DNA of 38,388 bases from Candidatus Methylopumilus universalis (GCA_945878605.1 CAMCTR010000002.1:1-38388), one strand, 5' to 3'; shown: positions 9,618 to 18,948, numbered from the stretch's first letter. Notes: generated by a model from the letters alone, not told the origin. Program-made: numbers and translations.

Positions 9618-9672
9618 TCCAAGTGTTTAGCGCTTTTGTATTAACAATCATCCTTGATGATGTTGTCTTGTA

Positions 9673-10800
9673 ATGCTTGATCGGCCAGAGAGTAGTAGCG
9701 ACGCCATTTTGGTGAGCTTGGATTTTGGTGAGACAGGCTACGAAGAGAGCTTGGATGAGCTTAAACAGCTTGTCATCAGTGCTGGCATTTCGATTCGTGG
9801 TGTCCTTGAAGGTAAGCGCGATAAGCCTGATGCTAAATACTTTATCGGATCAGGTAAAGCTGAAGAGCTTGCTGAAATGGTGAAAGCCACGGAATCACGC
9901 GCTGTTGTTTTTAATCACGACCTCAGCCCATCTCAGCAACGCAATCTAGAGCGATTACTCGAGTGCCGTGTTGCAGATCGCACGGGATTAATCCTCGATA
10001 TTTTCGCCCAGCGTGCCAAAAGCCATGAAGGCAAGCTCCAAGTTGAGCTCGCCCAGCTAGAGCATCTTTCAACACGTTTGGTTCGAGGATGGACTCACTT
10101 GGAGCGCCAAAAAGGCGGTATTGGTGTGCGTGGCGGCCCGGGTGAGACGCAGCTTGAGCTTGATCGGCGCATGTTGCGCATTCGTGTGAAACAAGTCCGT
10201 GAAAAACTTGATAAACTTAAACAGCAGCGGAGTATGCAACGACGATCACGTCAACGCTCTCAAGTGATGTCTGTTTCATTGGTGGGCTACACTAATGCTG
10301 GAAAATCCACATTGTTTAATCGTTTAACCCAATCTAAAGTGCTTGCGGTGGACCAGTTGTTCGCAACCTTGGATACGACTTCACGCAAGCTGTATATGCC
10401 TGAAGCTGGACCTATGGTGATATCCGATACGGTTGGTTTTATTAAGCATTTGCCACATGCACTTGTCGAGGCTTTTGGCGCCACGCTTGAAGAGGCTGTT
10501 CAGGCTCACTTGTTGCTGCATATTGTAGATACAGCAAGTACGAATCGCGACGAGCAAATTGCGGAAGTGAACAAAGTGCTTAGTGAGATTGGCGCGCAGG
10601 ATGTGTCGCAGATATTGGTCATGAATCAAATTGATCGAGCAGGGTTGGAGGCGGGCTTGGAGCGTGACGAATATGGTAGAATTTATAAAATACTGATTTC
10701 AGCAATAACTGGCGATGGCCTGCAGTTTTTGGAACAAGCATTAAAAGAGCATCAGCAACGCTTGTATGACTTCCGCACTTCAGAAGCGGCATATATTTAA
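9673..10800 (+). CDS. hflX: Ribosome-associated GTPase HflX
   Basis: GIGVRGGPGETQLELDRRMLRIRV and G1 motif GYTNAGKSTLFNRL; follows hfq. Confidence 0.97.
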   Translation: MLDRPESSSDAILVSLDFGETGYEESLDELKQLVISAGISIRGVLEGKRDKPDAKYFIGSGKAEELAEMVKATESRAVVFNHDLSPSQQRNLERLLECRVADRTGLILDIFAQRAKSHEGKLQVELAQLEHLSTRLVRGWTHLERQKGGIGVRGGPGETQLELDRRMLRIRVKQVREKLDKLKQQRSMQRRSRQRSQVMSVSLVGYTNAGKSTLFNRLTQSKVLAVDQLFATLDTTSRKLYMPEAGPMVISDTVGFIKHLPHALVEAFGATLEEAVQAHLLLHIVDTASTNRDEQIAEVNKVLSEIGAQDVSQILVMNQIDRAGLEAGLERDEYGRIYKILISAITGDGLQFLEQALKEHQQRLYDFRTSEAAYI

Positions 10801-10828
10801 TTGATTTATTTATTTATTGGAGTTTTTG

Positions 10829-12016
10829 ATGGCAAATGATCCCGGCTGGGGCAATCGCAATAATGAAGGTCCACCTGATTTGGATGAGGTAATGCGCCAA
10901 TTTAAACGCAAAATAAAAGCTTTATTTGGTAAAAAAACAGAGCCTAATGGCGACCCTGAGGGAAAACCTATCGTGGCGGTTCTGCCAATTTTTGGCTTGA
11001 TTGTGTTGGTATGGATGGCGACAGGATTTTATATCGTCGACCAAGGTTCGCGCGGTGTTGTTTTGCGTTTTGGTAAGCACGTAGAAACCACCATGCCAGG
11101 ACCTCGTTGGCATATGCCTTTCCCTGTTGAGTCTGCGACGGTTGTCAATATGGAGCAAGTGAGAACGATTGAAATTGGTTACCGCTCTGCCGAAGGCGGC
11201 TCAGGTCGTAGCAAAGAGTTACGTGAGTCCTTAATGCTCACTGATGATGAAAATATCATTGATTTACAATTTGCTGTTCAGTACAACCTTAAGAATGTTG
11301 AAGATACTTTGTTCAACAATAGAAGTGTAGATGAAGCTGTGCGCGGCATCGCAGAAACGGCTATTCGTGAAGTGGTGGGTAAAAGCAAGCTAGACTTTGC
11401 ACTTTACGAAGGTCGTGATGAGGTTGCAGTTAACACCAAAAAATTGATGCAGGAAGTATTGGATCGTTATAAGACAGGAGTTAATGTAGTAAGTGTGACC
11501 ATGCAAAACGCACAACCACCGGAACAAGTGCAGGCAGCTTTTGAGGATGCGGTTAAAGCTAAGCAAGATTTAGAGCGCCAAAAAAATGAAGGCCAAGCTT
11601 ACGCTAATGACGTGATCCCTAAGGCGCGAGGAACGGCGTCTAGATTACTTCAAGAGGCGGCGGGCTATAAATTGCGCGTTGAAAATGAGGCGCAAGGTAA
11701 TGTGAGTCGTTTCAATCAAATTTTTGCACAGTATCAACGTGCTCCAGAAGTAACACGCTCTCGTATGTATTTAGATGCACAAGAGCAGATTATGTCTAGC
11801 GTCAGCAAAGTCATTGTTGATCAAAAAAACGGCAATAGTTTGCTTTATCTGCCATTGGATAAATTGATGGCGGCGTCAGGGGCTAACCTATCAACTCCCC
11901 CATCATCAGCAAACGCTCAGCTATTGCCAGTAGCGCCATCTCTGCCAAATGTTGATGCTAATGCAGAATTTAAAGCACGAGACACATCCCGCAGTCGAGA
12001 TCGTGATAGTCGATAA
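10829..12016 (+). CDS. hflK: FtsH protease activity modulator HflK
   Basis: MANDPGWGNRNNEGPPDLDEVMRQFKRKI... with SPFH domain. The ATG at 10829 with GGAG upstream is preferred over the tracked TTG at 10817. Confidence 0.96.
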   Translation: MANDPGWGNRNNEGPPDLDEVMRQFKRKIKALFGKKTEPNGDPEGKPIVAVLPIFGLIVLVWMATGFYIVDQGSRGVVLRFGKHVETTMPGPRWHMPFPVESATVVNMEQVRTIEIGYRSAEGGSGRSKELRESLMLTDDENIIDLQFAVQYNLKNVEDTLFNNRSVDEAVRGIAETAIREVVGKSKLDFALYEGRDEVAVNTKKLMQEVLDRYKTGVNVVSVTMQNAQPPEQVQAAFEDAVKAKQDLERQKNEGQAYANDVIPKARGTASRLLQEAAGYKLRVENEAQGNVSRFNQIFAQYQRAPEVTRSRMYLDAQEQIMSSVSKVIVDQKNGNSLLYLPLDKLMAASGANLSTPPSSANAQLLPVAPSLPNVDANAEFKARDTSRSRDRDSR

Positions 12017-12031
12017 AAGTGAAGGTTTGAG

Positions 12032-12904
12032 ATGAAAAATTTAGTATTGGTTGTTGCAGGACTCTTGCTGATAGTCGTATTGATTAGCAGCTCAGTTTTT
12101 ACAGTAGATCAGCGTGAGTTCGCTTTAGTTAAACGATTGGGTGAGGTGGTGGCGATTGAAAAATTGCCAGGCCTATACTTAAAAGCACCTTTTGTCGACA
12201 ATGTGGTGTATTTCGACAATCGTATTTTGACGCTGAACTGGGAAGAGCCAGACCGTTTTATTACGAGTGAAAAGAAAAACGTGCTAGTCGACTCTTTTGT
12301 GAAGTGGCGAATTATTGACCCACAGAAATATTATGTGTCTGTAAAAGGGGATGAGGTTCAGGCAGAACGTCGTTTATCGCAAACAGTTAACGACGGCTTG
12401 CGTGCTGAATTTGGTAAACGCACTATTCATGATGTAGTGTCAGGTGAGCGTGGCCAAATTATGGAAATTCTCCGCCAACGTGCTGACCGCGATTCACGCC
12501 AGATAGGCATTCAGGTATTGGATGTCCGCATCAAACGCGTTGACTTGCCTGAGAATGTAAGTAACTCAGTATACGACCGTATGGAAGCCGAGCGTAAAGG
12601 TGTTGCCAACCAATTGCGCTCAGAAGGTTCTGCTGCTGCTGAAAAAATCCGTGCTGATGCTGATAGGCAGCGTGAGGTGATTGTTGCTGAAGCTTTTAAA
12701 GAGGCGCAACGAGTTAAGGGTCAAGGCGATGCAAGTGCCGCTGAGATTTACTCTGCTTCATACGGTAAAAATCCTGAGTTCTATGCGTTTTATCGGAGCC
12801 TAGAAGCCTACCGTAACAGCTTTAAGAGTAAGAGTGATGTGATGGTGCTTGAGCCTAGCTCGGACTTTTTGAAATATATGCGCAGTTCTGGCGCTAAAAA
12901 ATAA
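12032..12904 (+). CDS. hflC: Protease modulator HflC
   Basis: SPFH protein SSVFTVDQREFALVKRLGEVV...; directly downstream of hflK. Confidence 0.96.
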   Translation: MKNLVLVVAGLLLIVVLISSSVFTVDQREFALVKRLGEVVAIEKLPGLYLKAPFVDNVVYFDNRILTLNWEEPDRFITSEKKNVLVDSFVKWRIIDPQKYYVSVKGDEVQAERRLSQTVNDGLRAEFGKRTIHDVVSGERGQIMEILRQRADRDSRQIGIQVLDVRIKRVDLPENVSNSVYDRMEAERKGVANQLRSEGSAAAEKIRADADRQREVIVAEAFKEAQRVKGQGDASAAEIYSASYGKNPEFYAFYRSLEAYRNSFKSKSDVMVLEPSSDFLKYMRSSGAKK

Positions 12905-12919
12905 TTGATTTGAGTGCTT

Positions 12920-14104
12920 ATGCGTAATTGGTTGCTGCCTGAATATATTGAAGATGTGTTGCCTGCTGAAGCCGCGCAAATTGAGTCTCTACGTAGATCG
13001 TTATTGGATCTGTTGGATGTGCATGGCTATCAACTCGTTATGCCACCGATGTTGGAGTATTTAGAGTCTCTCATTACAGGTGTTGGCCACGATTTGGATC
13101 TGGCGACGTTTAAAGTAGTGGATCAGCTTACAGGGCGTCTAATGGGCGTTCGTGCAGATATTACGCCACAAGCTGCCCGTATTGATGCACACATGCTAAA
13201 TAATCAGGGTGTTACACGTCTTTGCTATGCTGGAAGTGTATTAAGAACCAACCCGGATGGCTTAGCGCGAACGCGTCAACCAATGCAGTTAGGTGCTGAA
13301 CTGTTTGGCCATGCCGGCATAGAAGCTGATATTGAGATTCAGTGTTTGATGGTCAAAACGCTCCAAGCAGCAGGCGTTAAGGCCTTGCAAATTGATTTCA
13401 GCCATGTGGGCATCTTTGATAGCTTAATGAGTAAAGTGCAAGCAAACGATGCGCTTAAGCAGTCTATTTACCAAGCATTGCAAAGCAAAGACCAAACAGA
13501 AGTGAAAGCGCTGACTCAAGATTTTGATGCTGAAACGGCTAAAGCCTTGTGCCGTTTAACTGAATTAAATGGCGATACAAGCATTTTGGCAGTTGCTGTA
13601 AAAGACTTGCCAAAAACACCTGAAATTACGAGTGCTTTAAACGATTTAACCCAAGTAGCCACGGCGTTGGCTGAGTTGGGTGTCGGTTTAAGTTTTGATT
13701 TGGCAGAGCTTCGTGGCTATCATTATCACAGCGGTATGGTGTTCGCATCTTACGCACAAGGCTGTTCGGGTCCATTAGCGTTTGGTGGACGATATGATGA
13801 AGTCGGACAAGCCTTTGGTCGATCTCGAGCAGCAACTGGCTTTAGCTTAGATTTGCGGGGTTTGATAACAGCACTTCCGCCTTTGAAGGTGATAAAAGGC
13901 ATTCTCGCGCCTTATGGAAATGATGCATCTTTATTAAATATAATCAATTCATTAAGATCATCTGGTGATAAGGTGATTCAAGAGCTTCCAGGTCATGATG
14001 CGCATATTCAGGAATTGGGTTGCGATAGAAAATTAGTCAATCAAGCAGGTCAATGGCAAGTAGTTTCTGCGAAAGCATTCAAAAAATCAGCAGTACAAAA
14101 TTAA
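12920..14104 (+). CDS. hisZ: ATP phosphoribosyltransferase regulatory subunit HisZ
   Basis: HisRS-like paralogue: WLLPEYIEDVLPAEAAQIESLRRSLLDLLDVHGYQLVMPPMLEYLESL...MGVRADITPQAARIDAH. ATG at 12920 preferred over GTG at 12914. Confidence 0.93.
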   Translation: MRNWLLPEYIEDVLPAEAAQIESLRRSLLDLLDVHGYQLVMPPMLEYLESLITGVGHDLDLATFKVVDQLTGRLMGVRADITPQAARIDAHMLNNQGVTRLCYAGSVLRTNPDGLARTRQPMQLGAELFGHAGIEADIEIQCLMVKTLQAAGVKALQIDFSHVGIFDSLMSKVQANDALKQSIYQALQSKDQTEVKALTQDFDAETAKALCRLTELNGDTSILAVAVKDLPKTPEITSALNDLTQVATALAELGVGLSFDLAELRGYHYHSGMVFASYAQGCSGPLAFGGRYDEVGQAFGRSRAATGFSLDLRGLITALPPLKVIKGILAPYGNDASLLNIINSLRSSGDKVIQELPGHDAHIQELGCDRKLVNQAGQWQVVSAKAFKKSAVQN

Positions 14105-14134
14105 AAAAAGCACTTAAATATTACTAGGTAGATT

Positions 14135-15457
14135 ATGGCTAAAAATGTTGTTGTTATCGGCACCCAATGGGGCGATGAAGGTAAAGGGAAAATTGTTGAT
14201 TGGTTAACCGACCATGCGCAAGGCGTGGTGCGCTTTCAAGGTGGTCATAATGCTGGTCATACGTTGGTTGTAGGTCAGGGTGATGCGCAGCGTGTTTATA
14301 AGCTTAACTTAGTGCCATCTGGCATTGTTCGACCAGGAGTGAATTGCTATATTGGCAACGGTGTTGTTTTAGATGCCGGACATTTACTCAAAGAGATTAA
14401 AGACCTTGAAAATGGCGGGTTGGAAGTTAAAAACCGTCTAAAAGTGAGTCCAGGTTGCCCATTAATTTTGGATTATCACGTTCGACTAGATGTGGCACGT
14501 GAATTAAAAAGGGGCGCGGATAGGAAAATTGGCACAACTGGTAAGGGCATTGGCCCAACTTATGAAGATAAGGTAGCTAGACGTGCCTTACGCCTTTATG
14601 ACTTGTTTTATCCAGAACAATTTACTGAAAAACTCCGAGATGTTTTGGATTACCACAACTTTGTCCTTACAAAATATCTAGGGGCAGAAGCGGTTGATTT
14701 TAATCAACAACTTGATTCTGCATTAGCTAAAGCTGAGCATATCAAACCTATGGTCGCAGATATTTCTGCTGCCTTGTATGAAGCTAATAAAGTAGGTCAA
14801 AACCTCTTGTTTGAGGGCGCACAAGGTACATTGCTAGACGTTGATCATGGAACATATCCTTATGTAACATCAAGCAACTGTGTGTCTGGACAAGCATCCG
14901 CAGGCACTGGTGTTGGTCCAAGTATGTTGCATTATGTCTTGGGGATTACTAAAGCTTACACAACCCGCGTTGGTGGTGGCCCGTTCCCAAGTGAATTGGA
15001 TATTGATTCTGAAGGGGCCCCAGGCACACAAATGTCCGTAAAGGGCCGGGAAATTGGCACAGTCACTAAACGTAAACGTCGTTGTGGTTGGTTTGATGCT
15101 GCGGCATTACGTCGTTCTGCACGCATCAATGGTTTGTCAGGTCTATGTATTACCAAGCTAGATGTGCTTGATGGCATTTCAGAGTTACGTATTTGCACTG
15201 GTTATCAGCTTGATGGTAAAACCATTGATATGTTGCCAGTTGGTTCAGATGACGTTGCGCGTTGCCAACCAATTTACGAAACATTGCTAGGCTGGACTGA
15301 AAATACCTTTGGCGTTAGCCGCTGGGAAGACTTGCCAGTCAACGCACGTAACTATCTAAAACGCCTAGAAACGTTATGTGAGGTACCTGTAGATATCGTT
15401 TCAACGGGTCCTGAACGCGACGAAACTATCTTGTTGCGTCATCCATTTGGGCTTTAA
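14135..15457 (+). CDS. purA: Adenylosuccinate synthetase
   Basis: [41 protein letters not shown] and later PurA motifs. Confidence 0.98.
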   Translation: MAKNVVVIGTQWGDEGKGKIVDWLTDHAQGVVRFQGGHNAGHTLVVGQGDAQRVYKLNLVPSGIVRPGVNCYIGNGVVLDAGHLLKEIKDLENGGLEVKNRLKVSPGCPLILDYHVRLDVARELKRGADRKIGTTGKGIGPTYEDKVARRALRLYDLFYPEQFTEKLRDVLDYHNFVLTKYLGAEAVDFNQQLDSALAKAEHIKPMVADISAALYEANKVGQNLLFEGAQGTLLDVDHGTYPYVTSSNCVSGQASAGTGVGPSMLHYVLGITKAYTTRVGGGPFPSELDIDSEGAPGTQMSVKGREIGTVTKRKRRCGWFDAAALRRSARINGLSGLCITKLDVLDGISELRICTGYQLDGKTIDMLPVGSDDVARCQPIYETLLGWTENTFGVSRWEDLPVNARNYLKRLETLCEVPVDIVSTGPERDETILLRHPFGL

Positions 15458-16005
15458 TGAAGCCTGTTGAAAAACAGCGCATGGCGTGGGCTTTAACGGG
15501 CTCAGGCCACTATTTACGTGAATGCATCGCTATTTTCGATAAGCTAGAAGATGTCGATTTATTTCTAAGTAAAGCGGCCGCTGAAATACTCCAGCAATAC
15601 GGCTACAAACATAATGCAGGCAAAGTCTATCAAGACAAAACTGCAAGCTCTGTGCCTGTTGAGCTTTTTTATCATGGGGCTTATCACAGCGTGGTAATTG
15701 CACCTACAACCTCTAATACTGTCGCCAAAATGGTTTATGGTATCTCAGATAATTTAGTCACCAATATCTTTGCGCAAGCTGGTAAGTGCCGTGTGCCGAG
15801 TATTGTGTTTGCTTGCGATACAGAAGATGAGATGGAGTCTGAGGCACCACGGGACAATTTGGTAAAAGTTTATCCGCGTCGTATTGATTTGGAAAATACA
15901 GCCAAACTCAAAACATTTGAAGAAACAACAGTGGTCGAGAATATGCAGCAGCTCGATACTGCCATTCAGGCAAGATTAGCATGTCTGAAAGCCTCCTCTT
16001 TTTAA
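15457..16005 (+). CDS. dmrB: Flavoprotein resembling archaeal-type dihydromethanopterin reductase (DmrB)
   Basis: MAWALTGSGHYLRECIAIFDKL...VVIAPTTSNTVAKMVYGISDNLVTNIFAQAGKCRVPSIVFACDTE: flavoprotein fold with cysteine-rich tail. Overlaps the purA stop (TAATG) and is followed by H4MPT-type genes. Confidence 0.75.
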   Translation: MKPVEKQRMAWALTGSGHYLRECIAIFDKLEDVDLFLSKAAAEILQQYGYKHNAGKVYQDKTASSVPVELFYHGAYHSVVIAPTTSNTVAKMVYGISDNLVTNIFAQAGKCRVPSIVFACDTEDEMESEAPRDNLVKVYPRRIDLENTAKLKTFEETTVVENMQQLDTAIQARLACLKASSF

Positions 16006-17375
16006 CAGGTAAGTTGGCCGAAAAGAGCTTGCGTCAAGTATTAGCAAGCATGCAGCCAGCTCCTTTCAAGTATCGCATTACTCAAATTGGCGTATCCGTT
16101 GCCGCACTGATGACACCTGAATTGATTGCTAGACGCTTGCCAGAGGTTGGTGATGCGAGCAAAGTAATTGTGCCTGGTTTGTGTTGTGGCGATTTAACGA
16201 TGCTTGAAGATAAATATGGCGTTCCTGTAGCGCGAGGTCCTTTGGACCTGAAGGATCTACCACAATATTTCGGTCGTGGAGAAAAATTGCCTGACTTATC
16301 CAAATATGATGTCAAAATCTTCGCTGAAATCGTCGATGCGCCGCAATTAAGTATTGAGGCCATATTGGCGCGCGCTCAATATTTTCAAGCGCAGGGTGCT
16401 AATGTCATTGATCTAGGCTGTTTGCCAAACACGCCTTTCCCACACCTAGCTGACGCAATTAAAACGCTGAAAGCCGCTGGCGTTAATGTGAGCGTTGATT
16501 CTTTAAACGTGGATGATTTATTGCTTGCAGGTAAGTCGGGCGCGGATTATCTTCTGAGCCTCACTGAGCATACCTTGTGGATTGCAGAGGAGGTTAGTGC
16601 GACCCCTGTATTGATCCCTTCAAAACTAGGCAGTTTGCCATCCTTATACCGCGCTATCGAAGGTATGCAGAAAATTTCCAAGCCATTCATTGCTGATGCT
16701 ATCCTTGACCCGATTCCTTTTGGATTTACTGAGTCCATCGTTCGTTATCAAAAGCTACGTAAACGTTATCCTGATATTCAAATCATGATGGGCGTGGGTA
16801 ATATTACAGAGCTTACCGATGCCGACACCACAGGCATTAATGCCATTTTATTTGGCATTATTAGTGAATTAAAGATCAATGCGGTATTAGCAACCTCTGT
16901 TAGCCCACATGCGATTAATGCAGTTGCTGAAGCGGATGTGGCAAGGCGCATGATGTTTGCCGCACGTGAAGAAAATCGCTTGCCTCGCGATTACACCCTA
17001 GGCTTATTAGGTTTGCATGACCGTAGGCCTTTCACTTATACGCTAGAAGAAATCGCAGAATTCGCAGCTCAAATCAAAGACCCGAGCTTTAGAGTTCAAA
17101 TTAGCAAAGAGGGTATGCATATCTACAATCGTGATGGCCTATTTAGCGACATTGATCCATTTAAGTTATATTCGCATTTAAAGGTTGAAGGTGATGCTTC
17201 TCATGCTTTCTATTTAGGCGTGGAGCTAGCAAGGGCACAAATCGCATGGCAACTTAAAAAGCGCTACATCCAAGATGAAGAGCTAACATGGGGCGTAAAC
17301 ACCCACGAGAGTAGTCAAGAGGGAAAAACGGCTCATCGTGAAGCTTCAATGAAGGAAAAGAAGCAAAAGCCATGA
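15981..17375 (+). CDS. DUF6513 / dihydropteroate synthase-like protein, probable tetrahydromethanopterin biosynthesis
   Basis: LLFLTGKLAEKSLRQVLASM... N-terminal domain, then a DHPS-like TIM-barrel segment (ANVIDLGCLPNTPFPHLADAIKTLKAAGVNVSVDSLNVDDLLLA). 25-nt overlap with the upstream gene. Confidence 0.8.
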   Translation: MSESLLFLTGKLAEKSLRQVLASMQPAPFKYRITQIGVSVAALMTPELIARRLPEVGDASKVIVPGLCCGDLTMLEDKYGVPVARGPLDLKDLPQYFGRGEKLPDLSKYDVKIFAEIVDAPQLSIEAILARAQYFQAQGANVIDLGCLPNTPFPHLADAIKTLKAAGVNVSVDSLNVDDLLLAGKSGADYLLSLTEHTLWIAEEVSATPVLIPSKLGSLPSLYRAIEGMQKISKPFIADAILDPIPFGFTESIVRYQKLRKRYPDIQIMMGVGNITELTDADTTGINAILFGIISELKINAVLATSVSPHAINAVAEADVARRMMFAAREENRLPRDYTLGLLGLHDRRPFTYTLEEIAEFAAQIKDPSFRVQISKEGMHIYNRDGLFSDIDPFKLYSHLKVEGDASHAFYLGVELARAQIAWQLKKRYIQDEELTWGVNTHESSQEGKTAHREASMKEKKQKP

Positions 17376-17968
17376 GTATCCTTAATAAGAGCTCAGAAAA
17401 AATTAACGAAATTATCCTCATCACAGAGTGTGAAGATGGATCAACATACATCGCGCCATTTGGGGTGCGTGAACGTGATGGCTTAATCTTAATCGCGCCG
17501 TTTAGGCCGTCCGTCAGCTTGGATAATTTATTGAGTGGGCGACGTGCAACCATTAATACAACGGATGATGTACGCGTGTTCGCTGGCGCATTAACTGACA
17601 GACGCCATTGGAAGGTACAAGATAAAGCAGGGGCTATGGTGCTTGAATTCGCATTAGCGTATAAAACGCTTAAGCTTGAAAAAGTGGAAGATGATATTCA
17701 ACGCCCTCAACTTTATTTTAAAGTTATTAGAGAAGAGATGCTTAAACCTTTCCAAGGATACAACCGCGCGCAAGCAGCAGTGCTGGAGTTGTGCGTTCTT
17801 GTAAGTCGGTTAAATATGTTACCGATAGAAAAAATCAGTTCCGAAATGGATTATCTCAGTATTGTCATTGAAAAAACAGCAGGGGATATAGAACAGGAGG
17901 CTTGGAGTTGGTTAGTTGAAGCAGTTGAAAACCATCGCGCTCAATTATCGAGGGGTGATATTGCTTAA
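17372..17968 (+). CDS. DUF447 family protein (C1-cofactor cluster, function uncertain)
   Basis: INEIILITECEDGSTYIAPFGVRERDGLILIAPFRPSVSLDNLLSGRRATINTTDDVRVFAGAL fits the DUF447 pattern. ATGA overlap with the upstream gene. Confidence 0.75.
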   Translation: MSILNKSSEKINEIILITECEDGSTYIAPFGVRERDGLILIAPFRPSVSLDNLLSGRRATINTTDDVRVFAGALTDRRHWKVQDKAGAMVLEFALAYKTLKLEKVEDDIQRPQLYFKVIREEMLKPFQGYNRAQAAVLELCVLVSRLNMLPIEKISSEMDYLSIVIEKTAGDIEQEAWSWLVEAVENHRAQLSRGDIA

Positions 17969-18650
17969 GGCGCCATCGTCAATCAAGATGTTGGCAAGCG
18001 TCACAAGCGTCGAGGAGGCGCTAATGGTGCTTGATGCTGGCATAGATATGATAGACCTCAAAAATCCAGTTGAAGGGACACTAGGTGCGCTTGATCATGC
18101 TTTGGTGAAAGATATTGTGCAGGCGGTTAATCACCGAAGTTCGGTAAGCGCGACGATTGGTGATTTGCCGATGCAGGCTAGCTTAATAGTCGATGCAACG
18201 AAGTCAATGCTTGATACAAGCGTTGATATTGTAAAGATTGGATTTTTTGGTCAATCGCATCACGGGCAATGTTTGGATGCTTTGCGAACTTTGACACGGG
18301 GAACTAAGCTCATTGCAGTCTTGTTCGCTGATGAAAGTCCTGATTTAAGATTGTTGCCCGTGATCGCTCAAGCTGGTTTTTATGGCGTGATGCTCGACAC
18401 TGCAAATAAAAGTCATGGCCATTTGCAAACGCATTTAAATTTAAACTCTCTGAATCGCTTTGTGATTATGGCTAAAAATCTAGGTCTTGAGGCTGGCTTA
18501 GCTGGCTCACTTCAGATGAGCCACATTCCAGATTTGTTAAAAACCCACCCATCCTATTTGGGTTTTAGAGCAGCCCTATGTGGAAATGCTCAAAGAACTT
18601 CTCATTTAGAGCCGGATAAAGTTAGAGCGATTAAAAAAATGTTTTCTTGA
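17961..18650 (+). CDS. (5-formylfuran-3-yl)methyl phosphate synthase-like protein (MfnB / DUF556)
   Basis: MLASVTSVEEALMVLDAGIDMIDLKNPVEGTLGALDHALVKDIVQAV...VDIVKIGFF matches MfnB. The tracked ATG (17916) lies 53 nt inside DUF447. TTG at 17961 with GAGGGG RBS, or ATG at 17988, is more plausible. Confidence 0.82.
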   Translation: MLKAPSSIKMLASVTSVEEALMVLDAGIDMIDLKNPVEGTLGALDHALVKDIVQAVNHRSSVSATIGDLPMQASLIVDATKSMLDTSVDIVKIGFFGQSHHGQCLDALRTLTRGTKLIAVLFADESPDLRLLPVIAQAGFYGVMLDTANKSHGHLQTHLNLNSLNRFVIMAKNLGLEAGLAGSLQMSHIPDLLKTHPSYLGFRAALCGNAQRTSHLEPDKVRAIKKMFS

Positions 18651-18731
18651 GAATATTTTTTGTTAATCCTGTATTAGATTGAAAATTAAATACCAGGTGT
18701 AGTATTGGCATTTATTTAATTTATTAATAAG

Positions 18732-18890
18732 GAGGTTGAAGAAGGTCGTCTGAAAGCAGTTGGTAAAGGTGAGTCTGAGACGATTGTTGCTTGTGACGGA
18801 GTTAAAGGTAAAAAACTGATCGTATGTTTACAGCCTAATCGTCGTGTGGTTTTATCTGCTGAAAAACTACGTGAAAGCGCTTGTAAATAA
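18732..18890 (+). pseudogene. Remnant of an OmpA-family outer-membrane protein gene (C-terminal domain end only)
   Basis: The open frame after an in-frame TAA (18717-18719) reads FINKEVEEGRLKAVGKGESETIVACDGVKGKKLIVCLQPNRRVVLSAEKLRESACK*, matching the OmpA C-terminal signature (G-GES-P...C...LI-CL-PNRRV). No usable ATG/GTG and no N-terminal part. Confidence 0.75.
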
Positions 18891-18909
18891 CTTATAATAT
18901 GATTTAATT

Positions 18910-18937
18910 AAAGCCCCGCTTAGTCGGGGCTTTTTTT
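18910..18937 (+). terminator. Rho-independent terminator
   Basis: AAAGCCCCG-cttagt-CGGGGCTTT followed by a T-run. Confidence 0.92.
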
Positions 18938-18948
18938 ATGCGAAAAAT

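Noticed and set aside
17916-17960. Upstream ATG for the MfnB-like gene
   Set aside because: Deep inside DUF447; adds residues not typical of MfnB, while TTG 17961 has a GAGGGG RBS.
18635-18663. AT-rich hairpin with T-run at the mfnB 3' end
   Set aside because: Stem of only about 4 bp; too weak to call a terminator, and a strong one exists at 18910.
18729-18735. Perfect Shine-Dalgarno AAGGAGG as evidence of a small protein gene
   Set aside because: No ATG/GTG/TTG at proper spacing in the OmpA frame; more likely a leftover of the truncated gene.
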